A stretch of DNA of 64,000 bases, taken from NCBI RefSeq assembly GCF_901827205.1, contig NZ_LR594675.1, positions 5,884,001-5,948,000 on the forward strand, read 5' to 3'. Below are positions 8,685-16,590 of the stretch, one piece after another (the stretch's first letter is position 1; each line of letters begins with the position of its first letter). The translations under genes and the position numbers were made by a program. This DNA comes from Variovorax sp. PBS-H4. GTDB taxonomy: Bacteria > Pseudomonadota > Gammaproteobacteria > Burkholderiales > Burkholderiaceae_C. Below the pieces are notes generated by a model. The model was not told the DNA's origin, searched no databases, and saw only the letters and a program-made list of their open reading frames with translations.

Positions 8685-9596
8685 CTAGCGCGTCGCCGGC
8701 GGCGGGTCGGCGCAATACCAGCGCCACAGCAGGCGCGCCACCGCACGCGAGCGCTGCGTGTCCCGTCCCCATCGCCGCCCCGCCGGCAGGTGCCGCAGCC
8801 AGCGCATGCGCCGCGCCGCCAGGGCCAGGCGCCCGCGCACTTCGTCGCTGGCCTCGGCAAGCGCCGCATGCCAATGGGTGCCGGCGGCTCCCGACGAGGC
8901 GGCGCGCACCAGCATGGCGGTGGAGTGCAGGTAGCTGAGCCAATCACGCACCTGGCACTCGGCCAACGGCAGGGTCTCGCCGGGGTCGTCCTCGAAATCG
9001 ATGTAGCCGATCGCGCCATCGGGGCACAGCACGAGGTTGCGGTCGAAAGCCTGGCTCAGGTAGGTACCGTGCGAGTGAACGTTGGCGATGGCGTCCAGGC
9101 CCTCGCGCCACACCGTCAGCAGGGCGCTCGGGCCGACGGCCGCGGCGTGGTCGAGTCGCTCCTGCAGCACCACCGGCGGCCGGCCGCTTTCGCCGAGATC
9201 GGAGATCAGCAGGCCATCGGGCTGCTGCGCCAGCACCGCCGGCACGCGCAGGCCGGCAGCGCCCAGGGCGCGCAGACGGCGGGCCTCGGTGGCGATGGCG
9301 GCTTCTCCGCCCGGATTGGGCACCGGCGTCAGCACATCCAGTCGCAGCAGCCCTGCCACCATCGCCATCACGTGGTAGCCCAGCTTGCCGTGGGGAGGGC
9401 CTGCCTTCTTGAGCCAGACGCGCTCGCTGCCGAGCCGGTGGCTGGCCACCGCCTTGTGCTGGTGCGGCAGCGTGGCGCGCAGGAATTCCGCGTAGTCGCC
9501 CGGCTCGAGTGGGGGCTGGTGGGTCTCCAGAGGCGCTGGCGCCGATGCCAGGCTCTTGCGCGTTTGTACGCGCGTAGCGCGTTTCACGGAGTTCAT
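8685..9596 (-). CDS. Protein-kinase-like (BUD32/lipopolysaccharide-kinase type) protein
   Basis: A 303-residue protein whose second half carries an atypical kinase fold. The Lys-bearing strand is SERVWLKKAG. The catalytic-loop-like segment is LSQAFDRNLVLCPDG and the metal-binding Asp is in IGYIDFEDDPGE. The HRD motif is modified to a form without His. The N-terminal 35 residues are basic and disordered, and the C-terminal 60 residues are Arg-rich. Bacterial relatives of this shape are annotated as serine/threonine kinases or BUD32-family proteins; the substrate is unknown. It is divergent from the YecA-like gene, 102 bases apart. Confidence 0.65.
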   Translation of the reverse strand: MNSVKRATRVQTRKSLASAPAPLETHQPPLEPGDYAEFLRATLPHQHKAVASHRLGSERVWLKKAGPPHGKLGYHVMAMVAGLLRLDVLTPVPNPGGEAAIATEARRLRALGAAGLRVPAVLAQQPDGLLISDLGESGRPPVVLQERLDHAAAVGPSALLTVWREGLDAIANVHSHGTYLSQAFDRNLVLCPDGAIGYIDFEDDPGETLPLAECQVRDWLSYLHSTAMLVRAASSGAAGTHWHAALAEASDEVRGRLALAARRMRWLRHLPAGRRWGRDTQRSRAVARLLWRWYCADPPPATR

Positions 9597-9698
9597 GAGG
9601 CCAGGGCTGCCTGTGCGGGTCCGAGGGCCGAGGACGGGGCTGGTGAAATGACGGGTCTCCGGGAGCTTGCTGCATCATAGAGGGCTGCCGCACCTGCC

Positions 9699-10469
9699 AT
9701 GACCACGACGCCCCCGCCCTCCCCCGATCAGCCGCCCCTCGGTCCCGAAGACTTCGACGCGCTCGACCAGGCGCTTGACGCCATGCGCGAGCACGACGAG
9801 GAAATCCCGCAGTGGGAGTTCTGCGAGGGCTTCATGGCCGCCCTGGTGTGCATGCGCCGGCCGGTCGAGGGCGCGGAGTACTGGCCGGTGCTGCTCGGCG
9901 AGAGCTTCGTGCCGGCCCGGCAGATGGAGTTCGTGTGGCGCTGGAAGCGGCGCTGGCTTGAAATGGAAGAGGGCCTGGATGCCGAGGTGCAGTCGCTCGA
10001 CGACGAGCGCGCCTGGCAGCCCGAGGTGCTCGACACGCGCGGCGCCGTCGCGGCGTTGCCGGAGGAAGAGCGTGGCGAAATTCCCGAGGAAGACATTCCC
10101 TCCTTCGCGCAGGTCTGGGCGCTGGGCTTCATGTACGCAGTCGAGAACTGGCCTGAGGAATGGACGCCGCCGCGCGACAAGGAGGCGGCTGCCATCCTGG
10201 ACGAGGCGCTGGACGCCATCGTCGCCCTGACGGAGGACGACCGCGGCAAGCCCACGCTCTCGATGTACAGCGAGGAGGGTCCGCCCAGCGTGAGCCAGCA
10301 GCGGGTGGACGACTTCGGCGACGCCATCTGGGCGGTGTACGACCTGCGCCGGCTCTGGCGCAGCCAGGGGCCGCGGGTGGAGACCCTGCGCAAGGAAGCC
10401 ACGCCGGGCCGCAACGACCCGTGCCCCTGCGGAAGCGGAAGGAAATACAAGAAGTGCCATGGCGCCTGA
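9699..10469 (+). CDS. UPF0149/YecA-family protein with SEC-C zinc motif
   Basis: A 256-residue acidic protein. Residues 15-200 match the all-helical UPF0149 (YecA/YgfB) family (FCEGFMAALVCM and the long acidic helices). The last 20 residues form a SEC-C metal-binding motif (NDPCPCGSGRKYKKCHG) as in SecA. YecA-type proteins bind metal through this tail and have been linked to ribosomes and nascent chains; the role here is inferred. It overlaps the MFS gene by 11 bases, so the two are probably cotranscribed. Confidence 0.88.
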   Translation: MTTTPPPSPDQPPLGPEDFDALDQALDAMREHDEEIPQWEFCEGFMAALVCMRRPVEGAEYWPVLLGESFVPARQMEFVWRWKRRWLEMEEGLDAEVQSLDDERAWQPEVLDTRGAVAALPEEERGEIPEEDIPSFAQVWALGFMYAVENWPEEWTPPRDKEAAAILDEALDAIVALTEDDRGKPTLSMYSEEGPPSVSQQRVDDFGDAIWAVYDLRRLWRSQGPRVETLRKEATPGRNDPCPCGSGRKYKKCHGA

Positions 10470-11697
10470 GGTGAGCCCGACGCTGCCGGCCCGCAGCGCA
10501 TGGGCCATGGTGCTGACACTGTGCACGGCCTTCGCGCTCAGCCAGGCCTACCGCACGGTGGGCGCGATCATGGCCGGGCCCTTGCAGGCCGAGTTCAATC
10601 TGTCGGCGCAGGACCTGGGCCTGTTTTCCGGGGCTTTCCACTTTGCCTTCGGCGCCATGCAGCTCTTCATGGGCATTGGCATCGACCTGCACGGCGTGCG
10701 GCGCACGGTGCTCGTGGCCTTTCCACTGGCGATCGCAGGAGGACTGTTGTCCGCGATGGCGGCCAGCTTCCCGCTGCTGATCGCCGGGCAGGTGCTGATC
10801 GGCGTCGGCTGCGCGCCGGCCTTCCTGGTGTGCACCGTGTTCATTGCACGGCACTTCCCCGCGGCACGGTTCGCCTCGGTCTCGGGGCTGGTCCTGGGCA
10901 TCGGCGGATTAGGCATGCTGCTGACCGGCACGCCCCTCGCGTGGTTGGTGGAGACCCGTTCGTGGCGCATGGGCTTCGCAGTCCTGACGGCCGCTTCGGC
11001 GCTGGCCTGGCTCAGCATCCTGTCGTGGGTGCGCGAGCCGGCGCGCGACGAGGCGCAGCCGAAGGAATCGCTGCTTGCCGCGCTTCGCCGCTTCGGCGCG
11101 CTGTTCGCGATGCCGCACACGCTGGGCATCCTGCTGCTGGGCTCCGTGTCCTATGCGGCCTTCATCTCGCTGCGCGGGCTGTGGCTGGGGCCGCTGCTGG
11201 TGGAGCGCCACGGCTACTCGCTGGTGCAGAGCGGCAACGTGGCACTGGTCATGTCGGTCGTCTCGCTGTTCGGGCCGCCGTTGTTCGGCCGGCTGGACCG
11301 CGACGGGCCGGTGCGCCGGCGGCGCATCGTGGCCTGCTGCGCGGCCTACGCCGCGCTGTTCGCCGCAATCGGCATCTTCCACGCGGCCTGGATCGATATC
11401 GCGTGCGCCATCGTGATCGGGCTGCTCTCGGGCTTCATCGTGTGGGAGTACGCCGACGTGAGGGTCGCCTACCCGGCTGCGCTCACCGGCCGCGCGATGG
11501 CGGTGTTCACCATGGCAATGTTCCTGGGGGTCGCGATGATGCAGTGGCTCACCGGCCTGGCAGCCTCGCTGGCGCAATCGCGGGGCATCGAACCCTACAG
11601 CGCCGTGCTGGGGACCATCTCCGCGCTGCTGGTGGCGGGCTGCGCGGCCTTCGCATGGCTGCCGGCGCCGCCGGGCGCGGTGGCCGGCAAGCCCTAG
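10459..11697 (+). CDS. MFS transporter
   Basis: A 412-residue inner-membrane carrier with about 12 hydrophobic segments in two halves. The loop between helices 2 and 3 (GIGIDLHGVRRT) matches the MFS signature region. A central charged loop (VREPARDEAQPKE) separates the halves. Its start lies inside the end of the SEC-C gene. Nothing in the motifs identifies the substrate; the family includes sugar, organic-acid and drug carriers. It is convergent with the next gene, with only 16 bases between them. Confidence 0.88.
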   Translation: MAPEVSPTLPARSAWAMVLTLCTAFALSQAYRTVGAIMAGPLQAEFNLSAQDLGLFSGAFHFAFGAMQLFMGIGIDLHGVRRTVLVAFPLAIAGGLLSAMAASFPLLIAGQVLIGVGCAPAFLVCTVFIARHFPAARFASVSGLVLGIGGLGMLLTGTPLAWLVETRSWRMGFAVLTAASALAWLSILSWVREPARDEAQPKESLLAALRRFGALFAMPHTLGILLLGSVSYAAFISLRGLWLGPLLVERHGYSLVQSGNVALVMSVVSLFGPPLFGRLDRDGPVRRRRIVACCAAYAALFAAIGIFHAAWIDIACAIVIGLLSGFIVWEYADVRVAYPAALTGRAMAVFTMAMFLGVAMMQWLTGLAASLAQSRGIEPYSAVLGTISALLVAGCAAFAWLPAPPGAVAGKP

Positions 11698-11713
11698 TCG
11701 CCGCTGCGGTTGG

Positions 11714-12019
11714 CTAGATGTGGAAGGCGCGCTGCGTTTCCGGCCGCACCAGGTCCACATACTCGCGGTGCTTGCGGATATAGCCAGCGATGAACTGACA
11801 CGCCGGGATGACGGCCACGCCCTGCGCCCGCGCCTCGTCGAGGACATGCCGCGCGAGCGCCGAGCCCACGCCCTGCCCCTCGTAGGCGGGGAGCACCTCG
11901 GTGTGGGTGAACATCACCGCGTTCGAGAGCAGGTTGTATTCGCAGTAGCCCGCGAGCTGGCCTTCGATGGCGGCTTCGTAGCGGTGGGATTCGGGGTGGT
12001 TTGTAATGGTGATCGTCAT
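11714..12019 (-). CDS. Small GNAT acetyltransferase (YjdJ/COG2388 type)
   Basis: A 101-residue compact N-acetyltransferase of the small single-domain type. The acetyl-CoA loop is YEGQGVGSALARHVLDEARAQG, and the typical CQFIAGYIRKHREY segment follows with the conserved Cys and Tyr. The true start (MTITITNHPE) overlaps the upstream gene's stop by four bases (ATGA), so the pair is translationally coupled. Substrate is unknown in this family. Confidence 0.88.
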   Translation of the reverse strand: MTITITNHPESHRYEAAIEGQLAGYCEYNLLSNAVMFTHTEVLPAYEGQGVGSALARHVLDEARAQGVAVIPACQFIAGYIRKHREYVDLVRPETQRAFHI

Positions 12020-12501
12020 GGTGTGCGCGCCATGTAGGCGGCGAGGTTCTTGGCGGCGCCGGCGCGGACCTTGTTCTTCAGCATCGGCGTCCAGCCCAGC
12101 AAAAGTCCGGGCGGCCCGAGTGCCTGGCGAGACCAGGCCCAGAAGTCGAAGCGGTCGCGCTGGGTTGCGATCAGGCCCCCGGGCGTGAAGCCGAACTCGG
12201 AGTCGATCGCGTTGTCGACGATGCGGCCGGTGCTGCTGAATCGGTAGTGCGCATCCCAGTGGGCACGGCCGGTGGCACCATCGGCCTGGACGTCGCGCCA
12301 CTTGAGTTTCCATACATCGGCGCCCTTGGCGCGCGTGGCCTCGCACAGCATCTTCCACATCGCGCCGACTTCACGGCCGCTCTTCAGCGAGAAGGCCTCG
12401 TCGTCGAGGCGCGCATCCGGCGCGTAGCAGGACGCCATGGAGTCGCCGTCGAGCCTGGCAAAGGCCTCGTAAAGGCGCTGGATCGTGGCTTCGTTGGGCA
12501 T
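12016..12501 (-). CDS. NTF2/SnoaL-like protein
   Basis: A 161-residue protein of the nuclear-transport-factor-2-like fold. It begins with the usual helical start (IQRLYEAFARLDGDSMASCYAP) and continues with the curved sheet (TGRAHWDAHYRFSSTGR, IVDNAIDSEFGF). Members are enzymes or ligand binders with divergent functions, so no reaction can be assigned. It is coupled to the small acetyltransferase downstream by an ATGA overlap. Confidence 0.8.
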   Translation of the reverse strand: MPNEATIQRLYEAFARLDGDSMASCYAPDARLDDEAFSLKSGREVGAMWKMLCEATRAKGADVWKLKWRDVQADGATGRAHWDAHYRFSSTGRIVDNAIDSEFGFTPGGLIATQRDRFDFWAWSRQALGPPGLLLGWTPMLKNKVRAGAAKNLAAYMARTP

Positions 12502-12521
12502 GGGCGGGGATCGTAGCCGAG

Positions 12522-13037
12522 CTAGGCGCTGCGCAACAGCGCAAGCAGCGTCGCGAGGGCGTGGTGCACCGTGGCTGTACGCACGCGGGCCCGATCACCG
12601 TCGAAGCGCCGGCGCTCGGTGTGCACGCGGCCCGCGACCGCCCAGCCGAACCAGACGGTGCCCACCGGCTTCTCCGCGCTGCCGCCTGTCGGGCCGGCCA
12701 CGCCCGTCACGGCCACAGCGACCTGCGCTACCGACCGCGCCACCGCGCCCGCAGCCATGGCGCGCACGACCGGCTCGCTGACAGCGCCCTCGGCCGAGAT
12801 GAGCGCCGCGTCGACACCCAGCAGTTCGGTCTTGGCGGCATTCGAGTAGGTGACGAAGCCGCGTTCAAACCAGTTGCTGGACCCGGGCAGATCGGTGCAG
12901 GCGCCCGCGATCAGCCCACCGGTGCAGCTCTCGGCCGTCGCCAACATCCAGCCGTGGTGCTGCAGCAGTTCGGCCAGTTGGAGCACCAGCGCGTGCGTGT
13001 CGAATTCGGGTGCAGGAGAAGCATGGTTCATGGTCAT
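12522..13037 (-). CDS. pncC: Nicotinamide-nucleotide amidase (CinA C-terminal domain)
   Basis: A stand-alone CinA C-terminal domain of about 170 residues. It removes the amide from nicotinamide mononucleotide to give nicotinate mononucleotide, recycling NAD breakdown products. The family signatures ATAESCTGGLIAG and AVTGVAGPTGG, followed by KPVGTVWFG, are all present. Two ATGs fit: the first overlaps the pgpA stop (TGATG), the second lies two codons later. The pgpA-pncC order is common in beta-proteobacteria. Confidence 0.93.
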   Translation of the reverse strand: MTMNHASPAPEFDTHALVLQLAELLQHHGWMLATAESCTGGLIAGACTDLPGSSNWFERGFVTYSNAAKTELLGVDAALISAEGAVSEPVVRAMAAGAVARSVAQVAVAVTGVAGPTGGSAEKPVGTVWFGWAVAGRVHTERRRFDGDRARVRTATVHHALATLLALLRSA

Positions 13038-13597
13038 CACCAGCTGCGAAAGAGGGCGATCACCAGCAGCGTGCAGAAGGCCGCCACCAGATCGTCGAAC
13101 AGGATGCCGAAGCCCGCCGCCTTCCACGACATGGTGGCCGGCGTGGCCTGGCGCTGCTTGAAGAGCTGGTCGGCCCAGGCCACCGGGCCGGGCTTGGCAG
13201 CATCGAAAAGGCGGAACAAGGCGAAAGCCACCAGCTGAGCCAGCAGGCCGGCCGGCAGCACGAGCCATAGCACGAGCCAGAAGCCGACAACCTCGTCCCA
13301 GACGATGGCGCCGGGGTCGGCGATGGCCATGTGGCGCGCAGTCACGGTGCAGGCCCACCAGCCGAGGGGCAGCGCGGCGAGGATGATCCACCCGAGAGCG
13401 CCCGCCGGAAGCCAACGTTGCATCAGCATGAAGGCGGCCCAGGCCCACAGCGTGCCCACGGTGCCGGGCGCGCGCGGGGCGAGGCCGGCCCCGAAGCCCA
13501 GCGCGACCATGTGCGCAGGGTGGACGAGCATGAATCGCAGCGTGGGGCGCCGCAGCGGCAGGATCGGCAGTGCGCCGGAGGCAGGAGCGGATGGCAT
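13037..13597 (-). CDS. pgpA: Phosphatidylglycerophosphatase A
   Basis: A 186-residue membrane phosphatase that dephosphorylates phosphatidylglycerol phosphate in phospholipid synthesis. The hallmark GFGAGLAPRAPGTVGT is near residue 33-48. The DEVVGFW motif and the KAAGFGILFDDLVAA segment carry the metal-binding acidic residues. Three to four hydrophobic helices follow the family plan. The first 25 residues are a slightly long Pro-rich leader, so the ATG at about residue 23 is a second possible start. Confidence 0.93.
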   Translation of the reverse strand: MPSAPASGALPILPLRRPTLRFMLVHPAHMVALGFGAGLAPRAPGTVGTLWAWAAFMLMQRWLPAGALGWIILAALPLGWWACTVTARHMAIADPGAIVWDEVVGFWLVLWLVLPAGLLAQLVAFALFRLFDAAKPGPVAWADQLFKQRQATPATMSWKAAGFGILFDDLVAAFCTLLVIALFRSW

Positions 13598-13689
13598 GGC
13601 ACGACAGTGTCGCCCAAGATGCGCATCGGCACCCTTTCGACGTTACGGACCTTCGGGAAGAGAGATCCGTGCCTGCCGGCCTATCGCAC

Positions 13690-15180
13690 TCACTTGGGCC
13701 CGGTGGTGTAGCACTTGGCAAACTCGACCGGATTTGAAAAGACCTCGACATTGACGTCGTATTCAAACACGCTGCCGCCCAGGGCGACGGTGCCGTCGCT
13801 CAACGCATCAACGACGGATCTCAGCTTGAGTGGCGCACTCCCAGTTGCAACACCCGGGACGATGGCGACGTATTGGCCATTGCTGTTGTCGCGAGGCAGT
13901 GTGACACCGTTCAACGTCACGTATGCATTGCCATAGTTGTTATCGCTTTCAGAGAAACCGAAATTAATCTGTTCACTCATTGAAGGGCACAGTTTCAAGG
14001 TAACGATGTTGTCTTTGAAGAAATAGTCGTCCCTGTACAGGGGGTTGCCCTGGACCGTCGCCAATTGGCGCCCGGGTTGCGTCGCCGTCATCGGCGTCAA
14101 GGTCACCGACACGGTCTTGCTGACAGCAGCCAAGTTCGCCGTCGCCCCGAGTGAGAAGGTCAAGGACGTCGTACCGGCTTTCACTGGATTCAGGACAACG
14201 CTGGGGCGGGGATAGTTGTCAGTGTCCCAGGATGCAGATCCAAAGTCTGGATTGCTCAGCGTGATCGTCGGTGTTCTTGCTTCCCCAGAGATCTCGTCAT
14301 AGGTTTCGGCACCGACCGGGATGACCAGTTTATATGTGTAGGGCTGCGTCAAATCCGAGAGGGAAATTGACGACTTCCGCTTTTCGACAATCAAGTTGCC
14401 TGAGACCGTCCCGCCCTCGTAGTTGGCGCTGGGCACCTGCGTTGCCGTAATGACAGCAGTCCCGGCTGCGAATGCGGTGAGTGTCCGTCCGTCGCTTCCG
14501 AGGAACGCAACAGCCTCCTTCGAAGTCGACATCATGTTGGAAATTGCGTATTTGATGGCGCCGGTACTCTTTGTTCTGGCCTGGAGCAGGGCAGTTGATC
14601 CGAAAGCCTCGAGCGTCACTGTGGGCATCGCCAGATTCGACTGAGCCTTTTTAACCGTCAAGAGGATGTTTGCCCCCACCAATTGAGGTCCGGTCGGGTC
14701 AGCGATGTTTGCAGTGATCTGGGATGTGCCGGCGCCCACGATCGTCACCTTGCTGCCGGAAATCGTCGCGACTTCGGAATTGCTGCTGTAGAAGACGAGC
14801 GGTAGGCTGATGCCGGCCGGGCCGTTAAGCTTGAACGCAGGGTCTCCAAAGGTCCTGAGCACAGGCCCCCAAGGCACGCCCGGATCAGTATTCGATATTC
14901 CGGAGATGGGAGCCAGATTGATGCTGGAGGGTGGCGTGGTGGTGCTGCCCGAGGTGAATGAGGTACTGCTCCCGATGCCGCTGATGGGACTCAGGGCGAC
15001 GGCCTGCAGACTGCCTCCCGACTTATCCGCAACGGAGGCGTCCGCGAAGCCGCCTGTTGCGTCTCCGGAACCGCCGCCGCCGCACGCTGCCAGCATCACG
15101 CTCAAGAGCAAAGCCGCGGCGATGCTGCTTGGTTTGCTTGCCTTGAAACGGCGCCTGATAGCGCCAGGAAAAACCTGCAT
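13690..15180 (-). CDS. Ig-like-domain lipoprotein, unknown function
   Basis: A 496-residue exported lipoprotein. The N terminus has basic residues, a hydrophobic core and the lipobox LSVMLAAC, then a Gly/Ser/Asp-rich linker. Two short sequences, ALSPISGIGSS and NLAPISGISNT, repeat in the linker. The rest reads as beta-sandwich modules with BIG2-like lines (SEVATISGSKVTIVGAGTSQITA and AFAAGTAVITATQVPSANYEG, each shown in part). The last 120 residues contain two Cys (LCPS, KCYT) that may pair. AAAGGGG precedes this ATG; an ATG 16 codons upstream is less likely. The gene is clearly less GC-rich than its neighbours. No partner gene identifies a ligand. Confidence 0.75.
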   Translation of the reverse strand: MQVFPGAIRRRFKASKPSSIAAALLLSVMLAACGGGGSGDATGGFADASVADKSGGSLQAVALSPISGIGSSTSFTSGSTTTPPSSINLAPISGISNTDPGVPWGPVLRTFGDPAFKLNGPAGISLPLVFYSSNSEVATISGSKVTIVGAGTSQITANIADPTGPQLVGANILLTVKKAQSNLAMPTVTLEAFGSTALLQARTKSTGAIKYAISNMMSTSKEAVAFLGSDGRTLTAFAAGTAVITATQVPSANYEGGTVSGNLIVEKRKSSISLSDLTQPYTYKLVIPVGAETYDEISGEARTPTITLSNPDFGSASWDTDNYPRPSVVLNPVKAGTTSLTFSLGATANLAAVSKTVSVTLTPMTATQPGRQLATVQGNPLYRDDYFFKDNIVTLKLCPSMSEQINFGFSESDNNYGNAYVTLNGVTLPRDNSNGQYVAIVPGVATGSAPLKLRSVVDALSDGTVALGGSVFEYDVNVEVFSNPVEFAKCYTTGPK

Positions 15181-15520
15181 GTCAGAACCCCTTTGAAGAT
15201 GATTCGACCAGCAAGCGCAGAGAACCAACCTCTACGACAACCACCCAACAGGCGACTCTGGTCAAGAGCCGGAATTCTATTTTTTGCAATTCATATGAAT
15301 CTGATGAATAAATTCACAGCGGATGCAACTGCAGAGAAAACGCTCGGTCGCCTGGCTGTGGATCAGCAGGACCACGAGTAGTGGCGACTCAGAAGGCCGT
15401 GCCTGCTCAGGAAACCCAAGATGCTGCCGCTGGGGGCCGGCGCTTGCGGCCGGTTGCTACTCGGGTTGCTTCACCTCGCCGGCCTTGGCGAAGCTTCGGG
15501 TGAAAGCTGAAGCCTGGGCT
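15181..15520. other. 340-base gap with AT-rich palindromes
   Basis: I find no gene here. The half next to the lipoprotein gene is AT-rich and holds a perfect 12-base palindrome attcatatgaat (15289-15300), followed closely by gaataaattc. These probably belong to the promoter region of the lipoprotein gene. Near 15435-15460 a GC-rich imperfect hairpin may end transcription from the right. Confidence 0.45.
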
Positions 15521-15796
15521 TCAGGCGGGCTGGAAATGCTGCTGAATCCGCTGCGCCACTCGCTTGGGGTGGCGGCGTAGCGCGTCGACTGGACAGGAGC
15601 CGACGAAAAGCCCGTCCATGTTGAGTTCGACGGTCGGGAAATAGGGGCCCAGCGATGCGCCAGCGTCGTACAGGCAGAACGCCAGCGAGTCGAAGGTGCC
15701 GCTATCGCCTGCGGCCCCCGCGCCGGCGACGAAGGCGCTGATGCGATAGGTAAAGGCGTGCGAACCGACACGTTGGATTTCGACCAGGGGCTTCAT
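15521..15796 (-). CDS. Small conserved-looking protein, paralogue of the one at 45367-45654
   Basis: A 91-residue protein of unknown function. It begins MKPLVEIQRVGSHAFTYRIS and ends in a helical tail. It aligns along its length with the 95-residue protein at 45367-45654: KPLVEI/QPAVEI at the start, a central helix, TVELNMDGLFVGSCPV against TVSVDNIVVGSYPV, then a basic helix. There is no signal peptide. It is divergent from the response regulator at 15976. I do not recognise the family. Confidence 0.6.
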   Translation of the reverse strand: MKPLVEIQRVGSHAFTYRISAFVAGAGAAGDSGTFDSLAFCLYDAGASLGPYFPTVELNMDGLFVGSCPVDALRRHPKRVAQRIQQHFQPA

Positions 15797-15942
15797 TCGA
15801 CGGCAGACAAAGAGACAGGGGCGTGGATTTGTTGGGCTCGATGGTCGCTGCCGAGCGCAATTACGTAAATAGTCCAATTGGACCGGCCGCACGGCAAGGG
15901 GACTTGGGCAGAATGGCCGGACGCGCCCTCGCCTCTAGCCGC

Positions 15943-15975
15943 TCCCGTCTTTCTCCCGTCTTTCTCCCGTCTTTC
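15943..15975. repeat. Perfect triple 11-base tandem repeat ending at a start codon
   Basis: The unit tcccgtctttc occurs three times without mismatch and abuts the ATG at 15976. It occupies the place where a ribosome binding site for the response regulator should be, and it is pyrimidine-rich on that strand. Confidence 0.95.
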
Positions 15976-16590
15976 ATGCTGCCGCCCCGCATTCTTCTCG
16001 TCGACGACCATGCCCTCTTCCGCAGCGGGCTGCGCATGGTGCTGACTGCCGGCATCGCGGACCTGAAGGTAGCCGAGGCCGCATCGCTCGAGGAGGCCCT
16101 GCGGACCTCCATGCAGGACCCGGCCCTGGTGCTGCTGGACATCCAATTGAATGGCCTCAACGGACTGGAAGGCATCGCGCTGGTCCGGCGCAAGTGGCCG
16201 CAGGCGCTGGTAGTGATCTTGTCCTCTGAAGTCTCGCCGCAAAAGGTCCGGCTCGCGATGGAGCGCGGCGCGGCTGCCTTCGTCTCCAAGGCCGAACCGG
16301 CCGACAAGATCCTGGCGGTGATCGGCCAGTTGCGCCAAGGCCTGCCGGTTGCGGCCGATGAGCTGGAGCCCGGCGAGGGGGGTGCGGACTCGCAGCCATT
16401 GCTGACGCCGCGCCAGAGCGAGGTGCTCGACCTGATGTGCCAGGGCTTGTCCAACAAGCTGATCGGCCGGCGGCTCAACCTGTCCGAGAACACCGTGCGC
16501 GGCCATGTGCAGGCGGTGCTCGCGGCGCTGCAGGTCTCGAGCCGCTCCGAGGCCGGTTTCGCTGCGCGGCAGCGCGGCCTCGTGGCCTGA
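15976..16590 (+). CDS. LuxR-family response regulator
   Basis: A 204-residue regulator with a receiver domain (Asp10-Asp11, phosphoacceptor Asp55 in LVLLDIQLNG, Lys in AFVSKAEP). A LuxR helix-turn-helix begins at LTPRQSEVLDLMCQGLSNK. The start MLPPRILLVDDH gives the standard receiver N terminus. The frame stays open 51 codons further up, through a triple 11-base repeat, but that part has no domain. Its stop overlaps the ATG of the hybrid kinase (TGATG), so the two are a coupled two-component pair. Confidence 0.9.
   Translation: MLPPRILLVDDHALFRSGLRMVLTAGIADLKVAEAASLEEALRTSMQDPALVLLDIQLNGLNGLEGIALVRRKWPQALVVILSSEVSPQKVRLAMERGAAAFVSKAEPADKILAVIGQLRQGLPVAADELEPGEGGADSQPLLTPRQSEVLDLMCQGLSNKLIGRRLNLSENTVRGHVQAVLAALQVSSRSEAGFAARQRGLVA

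Noticed and set aside
15823..15975. 51-codon N-terminal extension of the second response regulator
   Set aside because: Domain homology begins at the ATG at 15976 and the extension runs through a tandem repeat; kept only as a remote possibility.
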